A stretch of 64,000 nucleotides of DNA from Paenibacillus sp. 19GGS1-52 (GCF_022369515.1 NZ_CP059724.1:4650001-4714000); one strand, 5' to 3'; shown: positions 39,548 through 48,426, numbered from the stretch's first letter. Notes: generated from the letters alone by a model not told the origin. Numbers and translations: made by a program.

Positions 39548-40436
39548 GTCTATCACTGAAATAGTTTAGGAGGAAGGCACGGAATGAGCGGGCAACCAAG
39601 GGCAGCTTGCCTTCCGTACGATGAATTAGTCCGACCGTTCTTGTCACAGAAGGCTCCATGACTCTCACCTGCGCTGGTTGTAAAGGGTTCGTCTGAAAAA
39701 GTGCCATCTCTGGCAGCAGACTCACCCCCATGCCTGCTGCAACCAAACCGCGTATAGTATCAGTTTCTCCGCCTTCAAAGGCTATCTGCGGTTTAAATCC
39801 AGCCTGCAGACAGGCTTGCCAAACAATAGGACGCAGTGAATAGCCTTGGCTGAACAGAACAAACTTCTCCTCCTTCAACTGCTCCAATCGGATTACAGAC
39901 TCCCCTGCCAGCGGATGGTTCTGGGGAAGGATCGCGAATAGTTCCTCCGTCATCAGGACATCTCCAGAAACTTGCTCATCATCCTCCGGAAAAGGAGAGA
40001 TAAAAGCCAAGTCCACTTCTCCAGCCAATACATCCTTAATTAATGAAGGATAAGAACCTTGCTTGAATCGGAATTTAACGTGCGGATACAGCTGGCGAAA
40101 TTCCGCGACAATAGATGGAATCAGATTGGTTCCTAAGCTATGCGGAAACCCGATACGAATCTCACCGCGTTCCGGATCCAGAAATTCATGTACTTCAGCC
40201 ACCGAACGCTCCAGATCCTTCAGAACGATCTCCACCCTCTTACAGAAGAGCTGTCCAACCGGTGTCAGCTGCAGATTGCGTCCTTTTTGCATAAACAAGT
40301 CTACGCCAAGCTCCTGCTCCAGCTGATGAATCTGGCGGCTTACCGCGGACTGGGCCACATGCAGCTCTTCCGCCGCTCTCGTGACATGTTCTTTTTGGGC
40401 AACCTTTACAAAATATTGCAGCTGTCTTAGCTCCAC
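39522..40436 (-). CDS. LysR family transcriptional regulator, GltC-like
   Basis: 304 residues. Winged helix-turn-helix MELRQLQYFVKVAQKEHVTRAAEELHVAQSAVSRQIHQLEQELGVDLF is close to the pattern I recall for GltC, the activator of glutamate synthase genes; the effector domain from ~90 is IRIGFPHSLGTNLIPSIVAEFRQLYP... typical of the family. It is the second gene behind the rhomboid gene, with 13 bases between. LysR proteins usually regulate a divergent neighbour, but nothing is divergent here, so its target is elsewhere or unknown. Confidence 0.87.
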   Translation of the reverse strand: MELRQLQYFVKVAQKEHVTRAAEELHVAQSAVSRQIHQLEQELGVDLFMQKGRNLQLTPVGQLFCKRVEIVLKDLERSVAEVHEFLDPERGEIRIGFPHSLGTNLIPSIVAEFRQLYPHVKFRFKQGSYPSLIKDVLAGEVDLAFISPFPEDDEQVSGDVLMTEELFAILPQNHPLAGESVIRLEQLKEEKFVLFSQGYSLRPIVWQACLQAGFKPQIAFEGGETDTIRGLVAAGMGVSLLPEMALFQTNPLQPAQVRVMEPSVTRTVGLIHRTEGKLPLVARSFRAFLLNYFSDRQKNTPVGS

Positions 40437-40449
40437 GTTATCATCGCTC

Positions 40450-41076
40450 CTATTTTCGGCTTTTTGGGAATATGCGAATAATCAATCCATAGAGGAAAAA
40501 GCCGGCGACCAAACCGCCAATATGAGCTGCCCAGTCTACATTCGGTGTTGCAAAGGACATAATAATACCCAGCACAAGCAATCCATACAAGGTCTTACGC
40601 GAGCTTTCATCCATTATTGCCCGTTGCATCAAGGCAACATATAGAAATGCGCCATACACAGCGTAGATCGCCCCTGAAGCGCCTACAGACACGGTAGCAG
40701 TCCCAGGAGCTGGCGCACCCCCAAGATAAGTTGACAATACATTTGCCAGAATACCTCCAGCTAAATACAGCACTGCATAGCGCCACCAACCGAGTAACCG
40801 CTCCAAAGGCGGAGCAAACACCAACAGAGCAAAGCTGTTAAAGAGCAAGTGAGAAAAGCCATTATGCAAAAAGACCGCCGCCGCATATCGCCACAGCTCT
40901 TCCTTTTCCGGGCCGGCATCGACCACAGCTCCAAACTTCACAAGCGTAGCCAAATTTGTTGAGCCGCCATTAAATGTCAGGACCACAAACATAATTACAT
41001 TGGCCAGCATAAGAAGACAGGTTACCGGATAATACCGGATATAGCTTTTCCAATTCTCATATCGTATGAATATCAT
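40450..41076 (-). CDS. Rhomboid family intramembrane serine protease
   Basis: About 208 residues from ATG 41076 (AAAGGATGGGTGCT upstream). Six membrane helices carry the catalytic Ser in SVGASGAIYAVYGAF and His in VDWAAHIGGLVAGFF, the Ser-His dyad of rhomboids, with HNGFSHLLFNSFALLVFAPPLERLLGW upstream (L1 and HxxxN-like region). No extra TPR or zinc domain is present. It is co-transcribed with the LysR gene, with its promoter region shared divergently with tpx. Confidence 0.9.
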   Translation of the reverse strand: MIFIRYENWKSYIRYYPVTCLLMLANVIMFVVLTFNGGSTNLATLVKFGAVVDAGPEKEELWRYAAAVFLHNGFSHLLFNSFALLVFAPPLERLLGWWRYAVLYLAGGILANVLSTYLGGAPAPGTATVSVGASGAIYAVYGAFLYVALMQRAIMDESSRKTLYGLLVLGIIMSFATPNVDWAAHIGGLVAGFFLYGLIIRIFPKSRK

Positions 41077-41099
41077 AGCACCCATCCTTTTATGTATCG

Positions 41100-41137
41100 T
41101 GTCCAGTTGGACATCACCCTGTTAAAAAGATTATAAT
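41100..41137 (+). promoter_or_regulatory. tpx promoter with overlapping palindrome
   Basis: TGTCCAGTTGGACA (41100-41113) is a perfect inverted repeat whose right arm overlaps a -35 (TGGACA); TATAAT is at 41132-41137 (18-base spacer). A repressor site is inferred. The divergent rhomboid gene shares the region. Confidence 0.45.
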
Positions 41138-41186
41138 TTACTGTGGCAGCAAGAATCCAATATAACAATTCGAGGAGGAATCAAGA

Positions 41187-41705
41187 ATGACGCAAGAAAG
41201 AACAGGCGTAGCTACTTTCAAAGGCAATCCAATCACTCTAGTAGGACCTAAGTTAACAGCAGGTGATTCCGCACCAGATTTCGTTCTTAGTAAGAATCTT
41301 TTGGAAGAGGTATCCCTTAGTGATTATGCCGGCAAAATTAAGCTAATCAGCGTTGTACCTTCTCTTGATACCGGTGTATGTGACGCACAGACTCGCCGTT
41401 TCAATAGCGAAGCCGCCGAATTGGGCGATGATGTTGTCATCCTTACTGTCAGTGTAGACCTGCCCTTTGCTCAAGCTCGCTGGTGTGGCGCAGCCGGTAT
41501 TGATTCTGTCATTACACTTTCCGATCACAAGGCTGTGTCATTCGGACAAGCCTATGGAGTCCTGATTAAGGAGTTCCGATTAGATATGCGTTCTATCTTC
41601 GTAGTTGACAAGAATAATACCTTGACTTATGTAGAATATTTAGGCGAAATGGCCGAGCATCCTAACTATGAAGATGCTATTGCTGCTGTAAAGAATCTTC
41701 TATAA
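41187..41705 (+). CDS. tpx: Thiol peroxidase
   Basis: 172 residues, ATG 41187 after GAGGAGGAATCAAGA. Atypical 2-Cys peroxiredoxin reducing hydroperoxides with thioredoxin. Peroxidatic Cys65 sits in VPSLDTGVCDAQTRRFN and the resolving Cys100 in LPFAQARWCGAAG, both as in the Tpx family; N-terminal TFKGNPITLVGPKLTAGDSAPDF is also typical. It is monocistronic with a strong terminator. The promoter carries a palindrome that may respond to redox state. Confidence 0.95.
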   Translation: MTQERTGVATFKGNPITLVGPKLTAGDSAPDFVLSKNLLEEVSLSDYAGKIKLISVVPSLDTGVCDAQTRRFNSEAAELGDDVVILTVSVDLPFAQARWCGAAGIDSVITLSDHKAVSFGQAYGVLIKEFRLDMRSIFVVDKNNTLTYVEYLGEMAEHPNYEDAIAAVKNLL

Positions 41706-41735
41706 TGTATTACTTTTAGATATTTACAATATTTT

Positions 41736-41775
41736 AAAAAAGCGGCAGAAGGACATCCTTCTTCCGCTTTTTCTT
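41736..41775. terminator. Terminator after tpx
   Basis: AAAAAAGCGGCAGAAGGA pairs with TCCTTCTTCCGCTTTTTC around CAT; the flanking A and T runs suit both directions, serving tpx and the convergent DUF1499 gene. Confidence 0.8.
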
Positions 41776-41860
41776 ATTTAGAAAAACATCTGTGTATGAG
41801 ATGTTGTCTAGAAAACGCATACAACCTCTAAATAAGAAAGCTAATTCGTTACTCTCCCAT

Positions 41861-42250
41861 TCAGTCTGCTCTATATTTCCCCAGTTTTTTGTCCAATGAT
41901 CCATACAATCGTTGTATAACACGATAATTGGCGCCCAAATCGCCGAGGGAACCTCTGGATGCGGAATACAAATCTACAGCACAACGCACTGGCGTTGTAT
42001 TCAACACCGAGACGGTGATATCGAGGGTACGACCAAATGCGGTCTTCTTCTCCAGTGTAATTTCCCCGACTGACTGCACTTCATGCAGCACCTTAAATCC
42101 AGGAATTTTCTTTAGCGTTGCCGATACTTCATCCCACGCCTTGTCTTTAGAAAGATTGTAATAACGTGTCTTTAATGTCGGATCTTTTGCGCGGTCGCTT
42201 GTTCCATCCTGACTGCGAAATAAGCCGACCAAGGTTCTTTTCAACGACAA
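41861..42250 (-). CDS. DUF1499 family protein
   Basis: 129 residues from ATG 42250. The C-terminal block VDLYSASRGSLGDLGANYRVIQRLYGSL matches the family signature (RSaSRvG-x-x-DlGaN-x-x-RI). The upstream part DPTLKTRYYNLSKDKAWDEVSATLKKIPGFKVLHEV fits the predicted alpha/beta core. No signal peptide is seen, unlike many proteobacterial members, so it is probably cytoplasmic. The function of the family is unknown. The probable 6S RNA gene lies upstream on the same strand behind its own terminator. Confidence 0.78.
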   Translation of the reverse strand: MSLKRTLVGLFRSQDGTSDRAKDPTLKTRYYNLSKDKAWDEVSATLKKIPGFKVLHEVQSVGEITLEKKTAFGRTLDITVSVLNTTPVRCAVDLYSASRGSLGDLGANYRVIQRLYGSLDKKLGKYRAD

Positions 42251-42353
42251 AATTCTTCCCCCTCTACAAATCCCAAGTTCATTATTCTAAGTGTAACACT
42301 CTTGCCTCTGGAACAAAAGAGCATTGCTCACTTTCTCCAGTTTCAGAAAAAAC

Positions 42354-42396
42354 AAAAAAACGCCTCATTTCCGCAACAAACGGGAAACAGGGCGCC
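42354..42396 (-). terminator. Second terminator downstream of the 6S-like RNA
   Basis: On the minus strand GGCGCCCTGTTTCCCG pairs with CGGAAATGAGGCG with small bulges and is followed by seven T. Confidence 0.6.
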
Positions 42397-42411
42397 TGAC
42401 AAAAGCATTAG

Positions 42412-42601
42412 AAAAACCCGCCTATGCCGTCCGGCTACAGTGTCTTCTGAACCTGCTTGAGCAGGTGGGTGACCGCAGAAAACGTTTTTGAATTCCCCAA
42501 GTCATATAGACGGGGCAGTTCAGCTGCGCTTCGTGTAGATCTCCCAAGACATTATCATTGGTTCAAAACAACGAGCAACCGTAACGAACATCGCAGGATT
42601 T
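42412..42601 (-). ncRNA. ssrS: Probable 6S RNA
   Basis: A free-standing gene of ~190 bases. The promoter is near ideal: TTTACA (42636-42631), 17 bases, TATAAT (42613-42608), start near 42601. The transcript begins AATCCTGCGATGTTCG and ends CGGACGGCATAGGCGGG followed by TTTTT at 42416-42412; the two ends pair (CCTGC/GCGGG, ATG/CAT, TTCG/CGGA) as a closing stem. GATGTTCG at the 5' end and CGGCAT at the 3' end are also in the Escherichia coli 6S sequence I recall, and the length is right. No coding frame is present. 6S RNA binds sigma-A RNA polymerase as a promoter mimic. The assignment needs a covariance-model search. Confidence 0.6.
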
Positions 42602-42705
42602 ATATTTATTATATTGCGTTTTGACGAAAATGTAAACCTGTATGCGCTTTAATTAACATTGGAATTAAATTCCTGCCTACCCTTACGAGATCATCCTAAG
42701 GTTTG

Positions 42706-43500
42706 TTAAATGTGCTTCAAATCTTGCTCATCCTGAAACTCAGCTTCGTTCTTTTGCGCTTTCTCTTCAGCTTCCTGCTCTTCCAGCTTCTTCTTCTCTA
42801 CCTGTAGCTGCAGCTTGTTGTAAGTGGCATAGAAATTAAAAAATGCGACCATAGCGATCAGTGTAGGAATACAGATGAAGTAAAGTGCCGGGTATCTGAG
42901 ACCTATATAGACAAGAACCGCTGCTCCAACCAAAGTAGAAAACACTCGAATTGGCCGAGCGATTGTCAATAGAATGGAATTAGTTACCACTTCTTTAAAG
43001 GTCATTTGATAGTGAACAATAATGGAAAAGAAATTAAACATGGAAATAAACAAAATAATCATCAATACAAGCATTAAAATACCAACGATTTTGAAATTGG
43101 CCATTTGTGTCATGTAAACCGTCACATCAACATACATAACGACAAACAGAAGGGTGTAGATAATTCCTCCAAGCATGCTTTTTACATAATTCTCTTTGTA
43201 TCCCTGAAAATAAGTACGGAACGTGCTTACGTCAGTATTGCCCATTACCCATTTGCGTACAACTGTAAATAGCGCTGCTGTAGCGGGAAACACTGTGAAT
43301 GGTGCTAAAATGCACAGCGCCCAATTCAAGGTAATCTGTTCGTTAGGTCCACCTGTACCCGAACCCAGCATAATAACCTTCAATACAGCAACTAATAAAA
43401 ACGGAACTGAACATAGCGCCCACAAAATATTACTGAAAGCGATACGTGATATCCATTCCGTGACACGGTATAAACCGCCCATAGCTCCCTTAAACTCCAA
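42706..43500 (-). CDS. YesL-like DUF624 membrane protein
   Basis: 264 residues, ATG/GTG region at 43500 preceded by AGGAGGAAGGGAATTGG. Five to six membrane helices: the N-terminal MGGLYRVTEWISRIAFSNILWALCSVPFLLVAV and later MLGGIIYTLLFVVMYVDVTVYM are characteristic of DUF624/YesL proteins, often linked to sugar ABC transporters. Here no such genes are adjacent. The last 40 residues form a highly charged Glu/Lys coiled tail (VEKKKLEEQEAEEKAQKNE), longer than usual. Function unknown. Confidence 0.8.
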   Translation of the reverse strand: MEFKGAMGGLYRVTEWISRIAFSNILWALCSVPFLLVAVLKVIMLGSGTGGPNEQITLNWALCILAPFTVFPATAALFTVVRKWVMGNTDVSTFRTYFQGYKENYVKSMLGGIIYTLLFVVMYVDVTVYMTQMANFKIVGILMLVLMIILFISMFNFFSIIVHYQMTFKEVVTNSILLTIARPIRVFSTLVGAAVLVYIGLRYPALYFICIPTLIAMVAFFNFYATYNKLQLQVEKKKLEEQEAEEKAQKNEAEFQDEQDLKHI

Positions 43501-43624
43501 TTCCCTTCCTCCTGTCTTTCTAGCGAATAATGCATACCTTAACTATACCTTATTTGATAGGAGCTTTTCCAGAGCCCAAGTTCTGATTTCTGGATATGGT
43601 ACCTGGACTTCACTAATTATGTAT

Positions 43625-43726
43625 CAAGAAGAAACGGCTTTACCGTCCTCTGAAAGAGGCGGCATCCGTTTCTTCGAGAAATATAAGGATAAGTTATCGT
43701 GTGAAACATATAAATTCTTATGTTTC
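43625..43726 (+). repeat. ~100-bp structured interspersed repeat, copy R3
   Basis: Reads CAAGAAGAAACGGCTTTACCG...CATCCGTTTCTTCGAGAAATATAAGGATAAGTTATCG...TATAAATTCTTATGTTTC. The first hairpin has AGAAACGG/CCGTTTCT with an inner CCG-CCTCT/AGAGG-CGG helix. It is in plus orientation between two minus-strand genes (YesL-like and the helicase). Confidence 0.85.
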
Positions 43727-43787
43727 AAAAAATAAGACGAGAACCGCCTGGCGGCATCTCGTCTTATCGGTTATATAGAGAAATCTC

Positions 43788-45470
43788 CTACAAATCGTAA
43801 GATGAATCTTCACGTTTAGCAGGACGTGTAGTTGTGCTGCTGCTTGGACGCGCTGCAGGTTTACGATCTGCACTACGACTTGCTCCAGCATCACGGCTAG
43901 CTCCACCAGCATCGCGATTGCCTTTATAGCCACCGCCATATCCACCGCTGCCGCTACCATAGTTGCTGCCGCCGCTTCCACTGCTGTATCCGCCACGACT
44001 GCCGCCACCAGTGCTGCTATCGCGATTGCCGCGATATCCACCACCGCTACCGCCTGCACCAGAACCACCAGTTCCGCCACGGTTGCCACCATAGCTACCG
44101 CTTGGTTTACGACCGCTGCGAATGTCATTCTTGGCACCGCGACGTTTAGCGCGAATTGGATCTTCCGGTGTCAGTTCGATCTCGGAATCCTTCTTATCGC
44201 CAGTCAAAAGCTTCATTGCTGCGGACAGTAATTGTACAGAATCATATTGCTCCAGCAATTGGATTGCCATACCTTTGTATTCATTTAACTCATCGCTCTC
44301 AACCATAGCAAGTACACGCTCAGCAGTGATGCGTTGTTTGCCTTCGATAGCCTCAGCCATAGTTGGCAAAGGTTTGCGAGTAATCTTCGAACGTGTAACA
44401 CGTTCGATTAAGTGCATATGATCCATTTCACGCGGAGTCACGAAAGACCATGCAGTTCCTTCTTTACCAGCGCGTCCTGTACGACCGATACGGTGAACAT
44501 AGCTTTCCGGATCTTGTGGAAGGTCAAAGTTAATTACGTGTGTTACTCCTGAAACGTCCAGACCGCGTGCTGCTACATCAGTAGCTACAAGCACATCAAT
44601 GCTGCCATCACGGAATTTGCGCATAACTGCGTCACGTTGATTCTGTGAAAGGTCACCATGCAGGCCATCAGCGGAATATCCGCGTTTTTGCAAGGCTTCT
44701 GCAAGCTCATCCACACGACGTTTCGTACGTCCGAATACAATCGCCAGATCAGGAGATTCCATGTCAATCAGACGGCTGAGTGCTTCAAACTTCTGACGCT
44801 CAGGCACTTCAACATAGTGTTGATCGATCAAAGGAGCACTGATCTGTTTCGGAATCACTGATACATGCTGAGGATTATTCAAGAACTGTTGAGCGAGGCG
44901 TTGAATGTTCGATGGCATTGTTGCCGAGAAAAGCATAGTTTGGCGTTCAACTGGCACAAGCTTCAGGATCGATGTAATGTCTTCCATAAAACCCATGTCC
45001 AGCATTTCGTCTGCTTCATCTAATACAACCGTTTGAACATCGTCAAGACGAATCGTTTTACGGTTGATGTGATCCAGGAGACGTCCCGGAGTACCGATAA
45101 TGATTTGCGGTTTCTTCTTCAGCCCGCGAATTTGGCGGCTGATATCCTGTCCGCCATAAATAGCGAGCGAACGCAAACCTTTAAAACGTGCCAGTTTGCC
45201 AATTTCTTCAGCTACTTGAATAGCCAATTCCCGTGTTGGCGTCATAATAAGGGCCCGGATTTTTTCATCTTCCCGGTCAATTTTGGAGATTAGAGGAATA
45301 CCGAATGCAGCAGTCTTACCTGTACCAGTCTGCGCTTGGCCAATTAGATCCGATCCGGCCAATGCAAGTGGTAAAGCCTGTTCCTGAATTGGTGTTGCTT
45401 CCTCAAAGCCTAACTCCAAGATTGCTTGCAGCACTTTAGGCTGTAAGCCGAATTCTGCGAATGTTTTCAA
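43788..45470 (-). CDS. cshA: DEAD-box RNA helicase, CshA-like
   Basis: 560 residues from TTG 45470, eight bases after AAAAGGAG; the upstream in-frame ATG lacks support. Helicase motifs are complete: Q motif FAEFGLQPKVLQAILELGFEEATPIQ, GQAQTGTGKTAAFG, IMTPTRELA, GTPGRLLDH, VVLDEADEMLDMGF, LFSATMP, IVFGRTKR, VATDVAARGLDV and YVHRIGRTGRAGKEG. From ~435 a Gly/Ser/Arg-rich tail with GGYRGNRD and GGYKGNRD repeats follows, a typical RNA-binding extension of CshA. CshA works in ribosome assembly, the degradosome and cold growth. A ~230-base leader precedes the gene. Confidence 0.92.
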   Translation of the reverse strand: MKTFAEFGLQPKVLQAILELGFEEATPIQEQALPLALAGSDLIGQAQTGTGKTAAFGIPLISKIDREDEKIRALIMTPTRELAIQVAEEIGKLARFKGLRSLAIYGGQDISRQIRGLKKKPQIIIGTPGRLLDHINRKTIRLDDVQTVVLDEADEMLDMGFMEDITSILKLVPVERQTMLFSATMPSNIQRLAQQFLNNPQHVSVIPKQISAPLIDQHYVEVPERQKFEALSRLIDMESPDLAIVFGRTKRRVDELAEALQKRGYSADGLHGDLSQNQRDAVMRKFRDGSIDVLVATDVAARGLDVSGVTHVINFDLPQDPESYVHRIGRTGRAGKEGTAWSFVTPREMDHMHLIERVTRSKITRKPLPTMAEAIEGKQRITAERVLAMVESDELNEYKGMAIQLLEQYDSVQLLSAAMKLLTGDKKDSEIELTPEDPIRAKRRGAKNDIRSGRKPSGSYGGNRGGTGGSGAGGSGGGYRGNRDSSTGGGSRGGYSSGSGGSNYGSGSGGYGGGYKGNRDAGGASRDAGASRSADRKPAARPSSSTTTRPAKREDSSYDL

Positions 45471-45699
45471 ATTATTCGTGCTCCTTTTATACAGTGGACA
45501 TTCCACATGCTTGTCTGTATTCTTAAGTAGCGGTAAACACATTTATAGGCTGTCCAATAATTCCGGATTCTCTGCATGGTTTAGCGCGTATTTGGGACGA
45601 AAAGCCGTCCTATCATCAGGCCACTCAAACGCACCTGAATAACTGTAGCTTCACATCCGATGCAATGCAAAATACCATTGTAACGTCCTACTCAAGAAT

Positions 45700-45722
45700 A
45701 TCCTATACATTATATCACAAAC
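45700..45722 (-). promoter_or_regulatory. Promoter of the helicase gene with a long leader
   Basis: Minus-strand TGATATAATG (extended -10; TATAAT at 45714-45709) predicts a start near 45702, about 230 bases before the TTG start at 45470. The leader contains GGACG-GCTTTT-CGTCC and no frame of its own. Long leaders are common in cold-regulated helicase genes. Confidence 0.45.
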
Positions 45723-45788
45723 CTAAAGAAGAATACCAGTGTATTCCTTTCTTTCATTATTTACAAAATACGTTAGAGGTGAATTTGC

Positions 45789-46610
45789 TTGTTAAGAAAA
45801 TTTTGGAATTATCTGGCCATCGTTTTTGGTTCAGCGTTGATTGCCAGCGGCTTTAACCTATTTTTGATCCCTCACCGCTTACTAAGCGGAGGCGTGTCCG
45901 GACTATCCATGTTAGTGGGTTATTTCACACCGCTAAACATAAGCTTATTATATTTGCTGTTCAACATCCCATTACTTGTGGCAGGCTGGTTCCAATTGGG
46001 ACGAAGATTTATTATTCTCAGTATCTTGTCCGTTGGGGCGACGACGTGGTTAATGACGTTGGTCCCTATTCAATCCATTACCTCAGATATGCTGCTTGCC
46101 TCCGTGTTCGGTGGAGTGCTTGTTGGCATTGGCAGCGGAATATCCTTTAGAGTCGGCGGCTCCTCAGGCGGGTTTGATATTGTTGGCTCCATCATTACTC
46201 GTTACCGAGACTTCCCAGTCGGGAGTGTCCTGGTTTCCTTGAATGCGCTGGTAATTCTGGCCGCTGCCTATTTTGACAACAATTGGAATTTAGCACTTGC
46301 ATCGATGGTTTCCATCTACGTCAGCGGCAAAGTTGTCGATCTCATCCATGTCAGCCACATCAAGGTTACTGTATATATAGTAACAAACCGCACGGACGAA
46401 CTGCTCCAACAACTCTTTGGCCTGCAACGCGGTGTCACAAAAATTAAAACAGAAGGCGCTTATTCCCATGTGGAAAAGGACATGCTAATGACAGTAACAA
46501 CCCGCTATGAGCTCGTTGAACTACAACGAATTATCAAAACAACAGATCCGCAAGCTTTTGTAAATATAGTTGAAACCGTTGGTGTTATGGGTTCTTTCCG
46601 CAAAAGATGA
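45789..46610 (+). CDS. YitT family membrane protein
   Basis: 273 residues from TTG 45789 with AGAGGTGAATTTGC upstream. Five membrane helices in the first ~165 residues (YLAIVFGSALIASGFNLFLIPHRLLSGGVSGLSML; MLLASVFGGVLVGIGSGISFRVGGSSGGFDIVGSI) are the YitT_membrane domain, and the C-terminal DUF2179 domain (VTVYIVTNRTDELLQQLFGLQRGVTKIKTEGAYSHVEKDMLMTV) is the small alpha/beta part fused to it. The family is abundant in Firmicutes and its activity is unknown. It is divergent from the helicase gene. Confidence 0.9.
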   Translation: MLRKFWNYLAIVFGSALIASGFNLFLIPHRLLSGGVSGLSMLVGYFTPLNISLLYLLFNIPLLVAGWFQLGRRFIILSILSVGATTWLMTLVPIQSITSDMLLASVFGGVLVGIGSGISFRVGGSSGGFDIVGSIITRYRDFPVGSVLVSLNALVILAAAYFDNNWNLALASMVSIYVSGKVVDLIHVSHIKVTVYIVTNRTDELLQQLFGLQRGVTKIKTEGAYSHVEKDMLMTVTTRYELVELQRIIKTTDPQAFVNIVETVGVMGSFRKR

Positions 46611-46778
46611 GCCAGAAAAATGCGCATATCTTTAAATTATGATATATTATACTAGCGCAGACCCTAATAAAATTTCATAAAGATTAAGCTTTACCCCTCT
46701 TTTTTCCAAGGCACTTCGTTTTCCAATGAACCCTGAATTTCAATTCAGCACCATTCGAAAAAGGAAAGGGTGATTTTT

Positions 46779-46973
46779 GTGGAAATGGAAACGGTAAAAC
46801 TGTCAGCAATCGTCATGAGGTGGTATCCTGATATGATGCCGTTTCTCAAGCAGAACGAATTAAATTCTGTAATTGTTCTGCGTGACGGGCTAAGTATTCT
46901 GGAACCGGCAGATGCCATGGATATCATCCATTACAGCATTTGTGAACATCAGAATTCTGCGTATCTTCAATGA
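46779..46973 (+). CDS. Small conserved-looking hypothetical protein
   Basis: 64 residues if started at GTG 46779, eight bases after AAGGAAAGGG (46761-46770); ATG 46785 is an alternative. The sequence METVKLSAIVMRWYPDMMPFLKQNELNSVIVLRDGLSILEPADAMDIIHYSICEHQN is compact alpha/beta without membrane segment. I do not recognise a family. The strong ribosome binding site and isolation between YitT and the glycosidase-like gene favour a real small gene. The following 230 bases to 47206 hold only A/T-rich promoter-like sequence. Confidence 0.55.
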   Translation: MEMETVKLSAIVMRWYPDMMPFLKQNELNSVIVLRDGLSILEPADAMDIIHYSICEHQNSAYLQ

Positions 46974-47205
46974 AGTAAGCTGCAAGGGCTAGTCTTTATA
47001 GTTGCCGCTTTGGGTTAGGCTTTTGCCAAATCCAAGCGGCATTTACTTTATTATCATACGTTTTAGAAATGTACATCATGTTTATATACAACAAGGACGG
47101 TTTTTTTGCTACCAAGTTGAAACAAGATTGTTACAAGTCTGTTCATTTTGGAGGCATTCGTTCCTTTATAATTTATGAGAATGTACATAAAGGGAGAGAA
47201 TACAA

Positions 47206-48426
47206 ATGAATATCACCTGGGCTCTAATGATGATGGCCTTGGGAAGCGTAGGCGTGCACAACAACCAGCATGACGCCGATGTGGCAATCGTATTGAGGTC
47301 TGCCATGAATCCCCCCATCGTCGCACAACACAGCAGCAATCCTGACGCAGTAACACCTTCACAGAACGCTACAGGAGAGAATTTATCACCATCTCCAACA
47401 GCGACCGCGGTACACAAAGATCCACAGCCTGATGCACCCAAGGTAAAAGGGATCTATGTAACCGCATATAGCGCCGGTGGATCACGCATGGAGCAGCTAC
47501 TTGCTCTATTGGATAAAACCGAACTCAATTCGATGGTTATTGACATTAAGGATGACACCGGTTATATCACTTACAAGACGGATAATGTGGAGCTTCAGCA
47601 ACTAGGCCATCCACAGTCATTCATTGGCGATATTCATAAACTGATGGAGCGTCTGAAGAAACATGACGTTTATCCGATTGCCCGAATCGTTGTCTTTAAG
47701 GACTCCATACTTGCCAAGAAGAAACCTGGATTGTCATTTGTGAATGCTGATGGCTCCGTATGGACCAATAAAGGCGGCGACAGCTTCGTTAACCCTTATA
47801 ATGAAGAAGTTTGGAAATACAACGTGGATATTGCCAAAGAAGCAGCAAAGCTGGGCTTTAAGGAAATTCAGTTCGATTATGTTCGCTTTCCGGAAGGCTT
47901 TGAGAAACGTGCAGATTCGCTTAAGTACACCAAAAGCAATAGACCTCGTGTAGAGATCATTGCTGATTTTGTGAAATATGCCCAAGCAGAACTGGAGCCG
48001 CTCGGTGTTCGTGTATCGGTTGATATTTTTGGCTATGCTGCTTCCGTTCCTGCCGCAGAAGGCATTGGTCAGGATTTTGTGAAAATATCCAAGAATGTGG
48101 ATGTCATTAGCCCGATGATTTATCCAAGCCATTATTCAACCGGATGGTTTGATGTTAAAGATCCGGACAAAAATCCTTATGCTACCATTAAAGGCTCCAT
48201 GGTTGATACGCATAAAAAGCTTGACTCGTTGGGCAGCTATAAGCCGATTATACGGCCTTGGATTCAAGACTTCACGGCTAGTTGGCTAGGAAGTGGACAT
48301 TATGTTAAATACGGCAAGCAACAGGTCGAAGATCAGATTCGCGCTTTGAAGGAAGAGAACGTGGAGGAATTTTTACTCTGGAATGCCAATAACCGATATA
48401 CCTCTGGAGTCGACTACGAAAAATGA
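47206..48426 (+). CDS. DUF4015 putative glycoside hydrolase, secreted
   Basis: 406 residues, ATG 47206 after AAGGGAGAGAATACAA. A short hydrophobic N-terminus and a Pro/Thr/Ser linker (to ~75) lead to a TIM-barrel domain: VKGIYVTAYSAGG, LNSMVIDIKDDTGYITYKT, YPIARIVVFKDSILAKKKP, FKEIQFDYVRFPEGF (Asp likely catalytic), VSVDIFGYAAS and DVISPMIYPSHYS. This is the DUF4015 family, annotated as putative glycosyl hydrolase and found next to sporulation or wall genes. The N-terminus has only a weak signal, so export is probable, not sure. Substrate unknown. A GC-rich terminator follows. Confidence 0.85.
   Translation: MNITWALMMMALGSVGVHNNQHDADVAIVLRSAMNPPIVAQHSSNPDAVTPSQNATGENLSPSPTATAVHKDPQPDAPKVKGIYVTAYSAGGSRMEQLLALLDKTELNSMVIDIKDDTGYITYKTDNVELQQLGHPQSFIGDIHKLMERLKKHDVYPIARIVVFKDSILAKKKPGLSFVNADGSVWTNKGGDSFVNPYNEEVWKYNVDIAKEAAKLGFKEIQFDYVRFPEGFEKRADSLKYTKSNRPRVEIIADFVKYAQAELEPLGVRVSVDIFGYAASVPAAEGIGQDFVKISKNVDVISPMIYPSHYSTGWFDVKDPDKNPYATIKGSMVDTHKKLDSLGSYKPIIRPWIQDFTASWLGSGHYVKYGKQQVEDQIRALKEENVEEFLLWNANNRYTSGVDYEK

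Noticed and set aside
43718..44137. Open frame antisense to the Gly-rich tail of the helicase
   Set aside because: It is a low-complexity shadow of the Gly/Ser/Arg repeats of the helicase C-terminus, without ribosome binding site.
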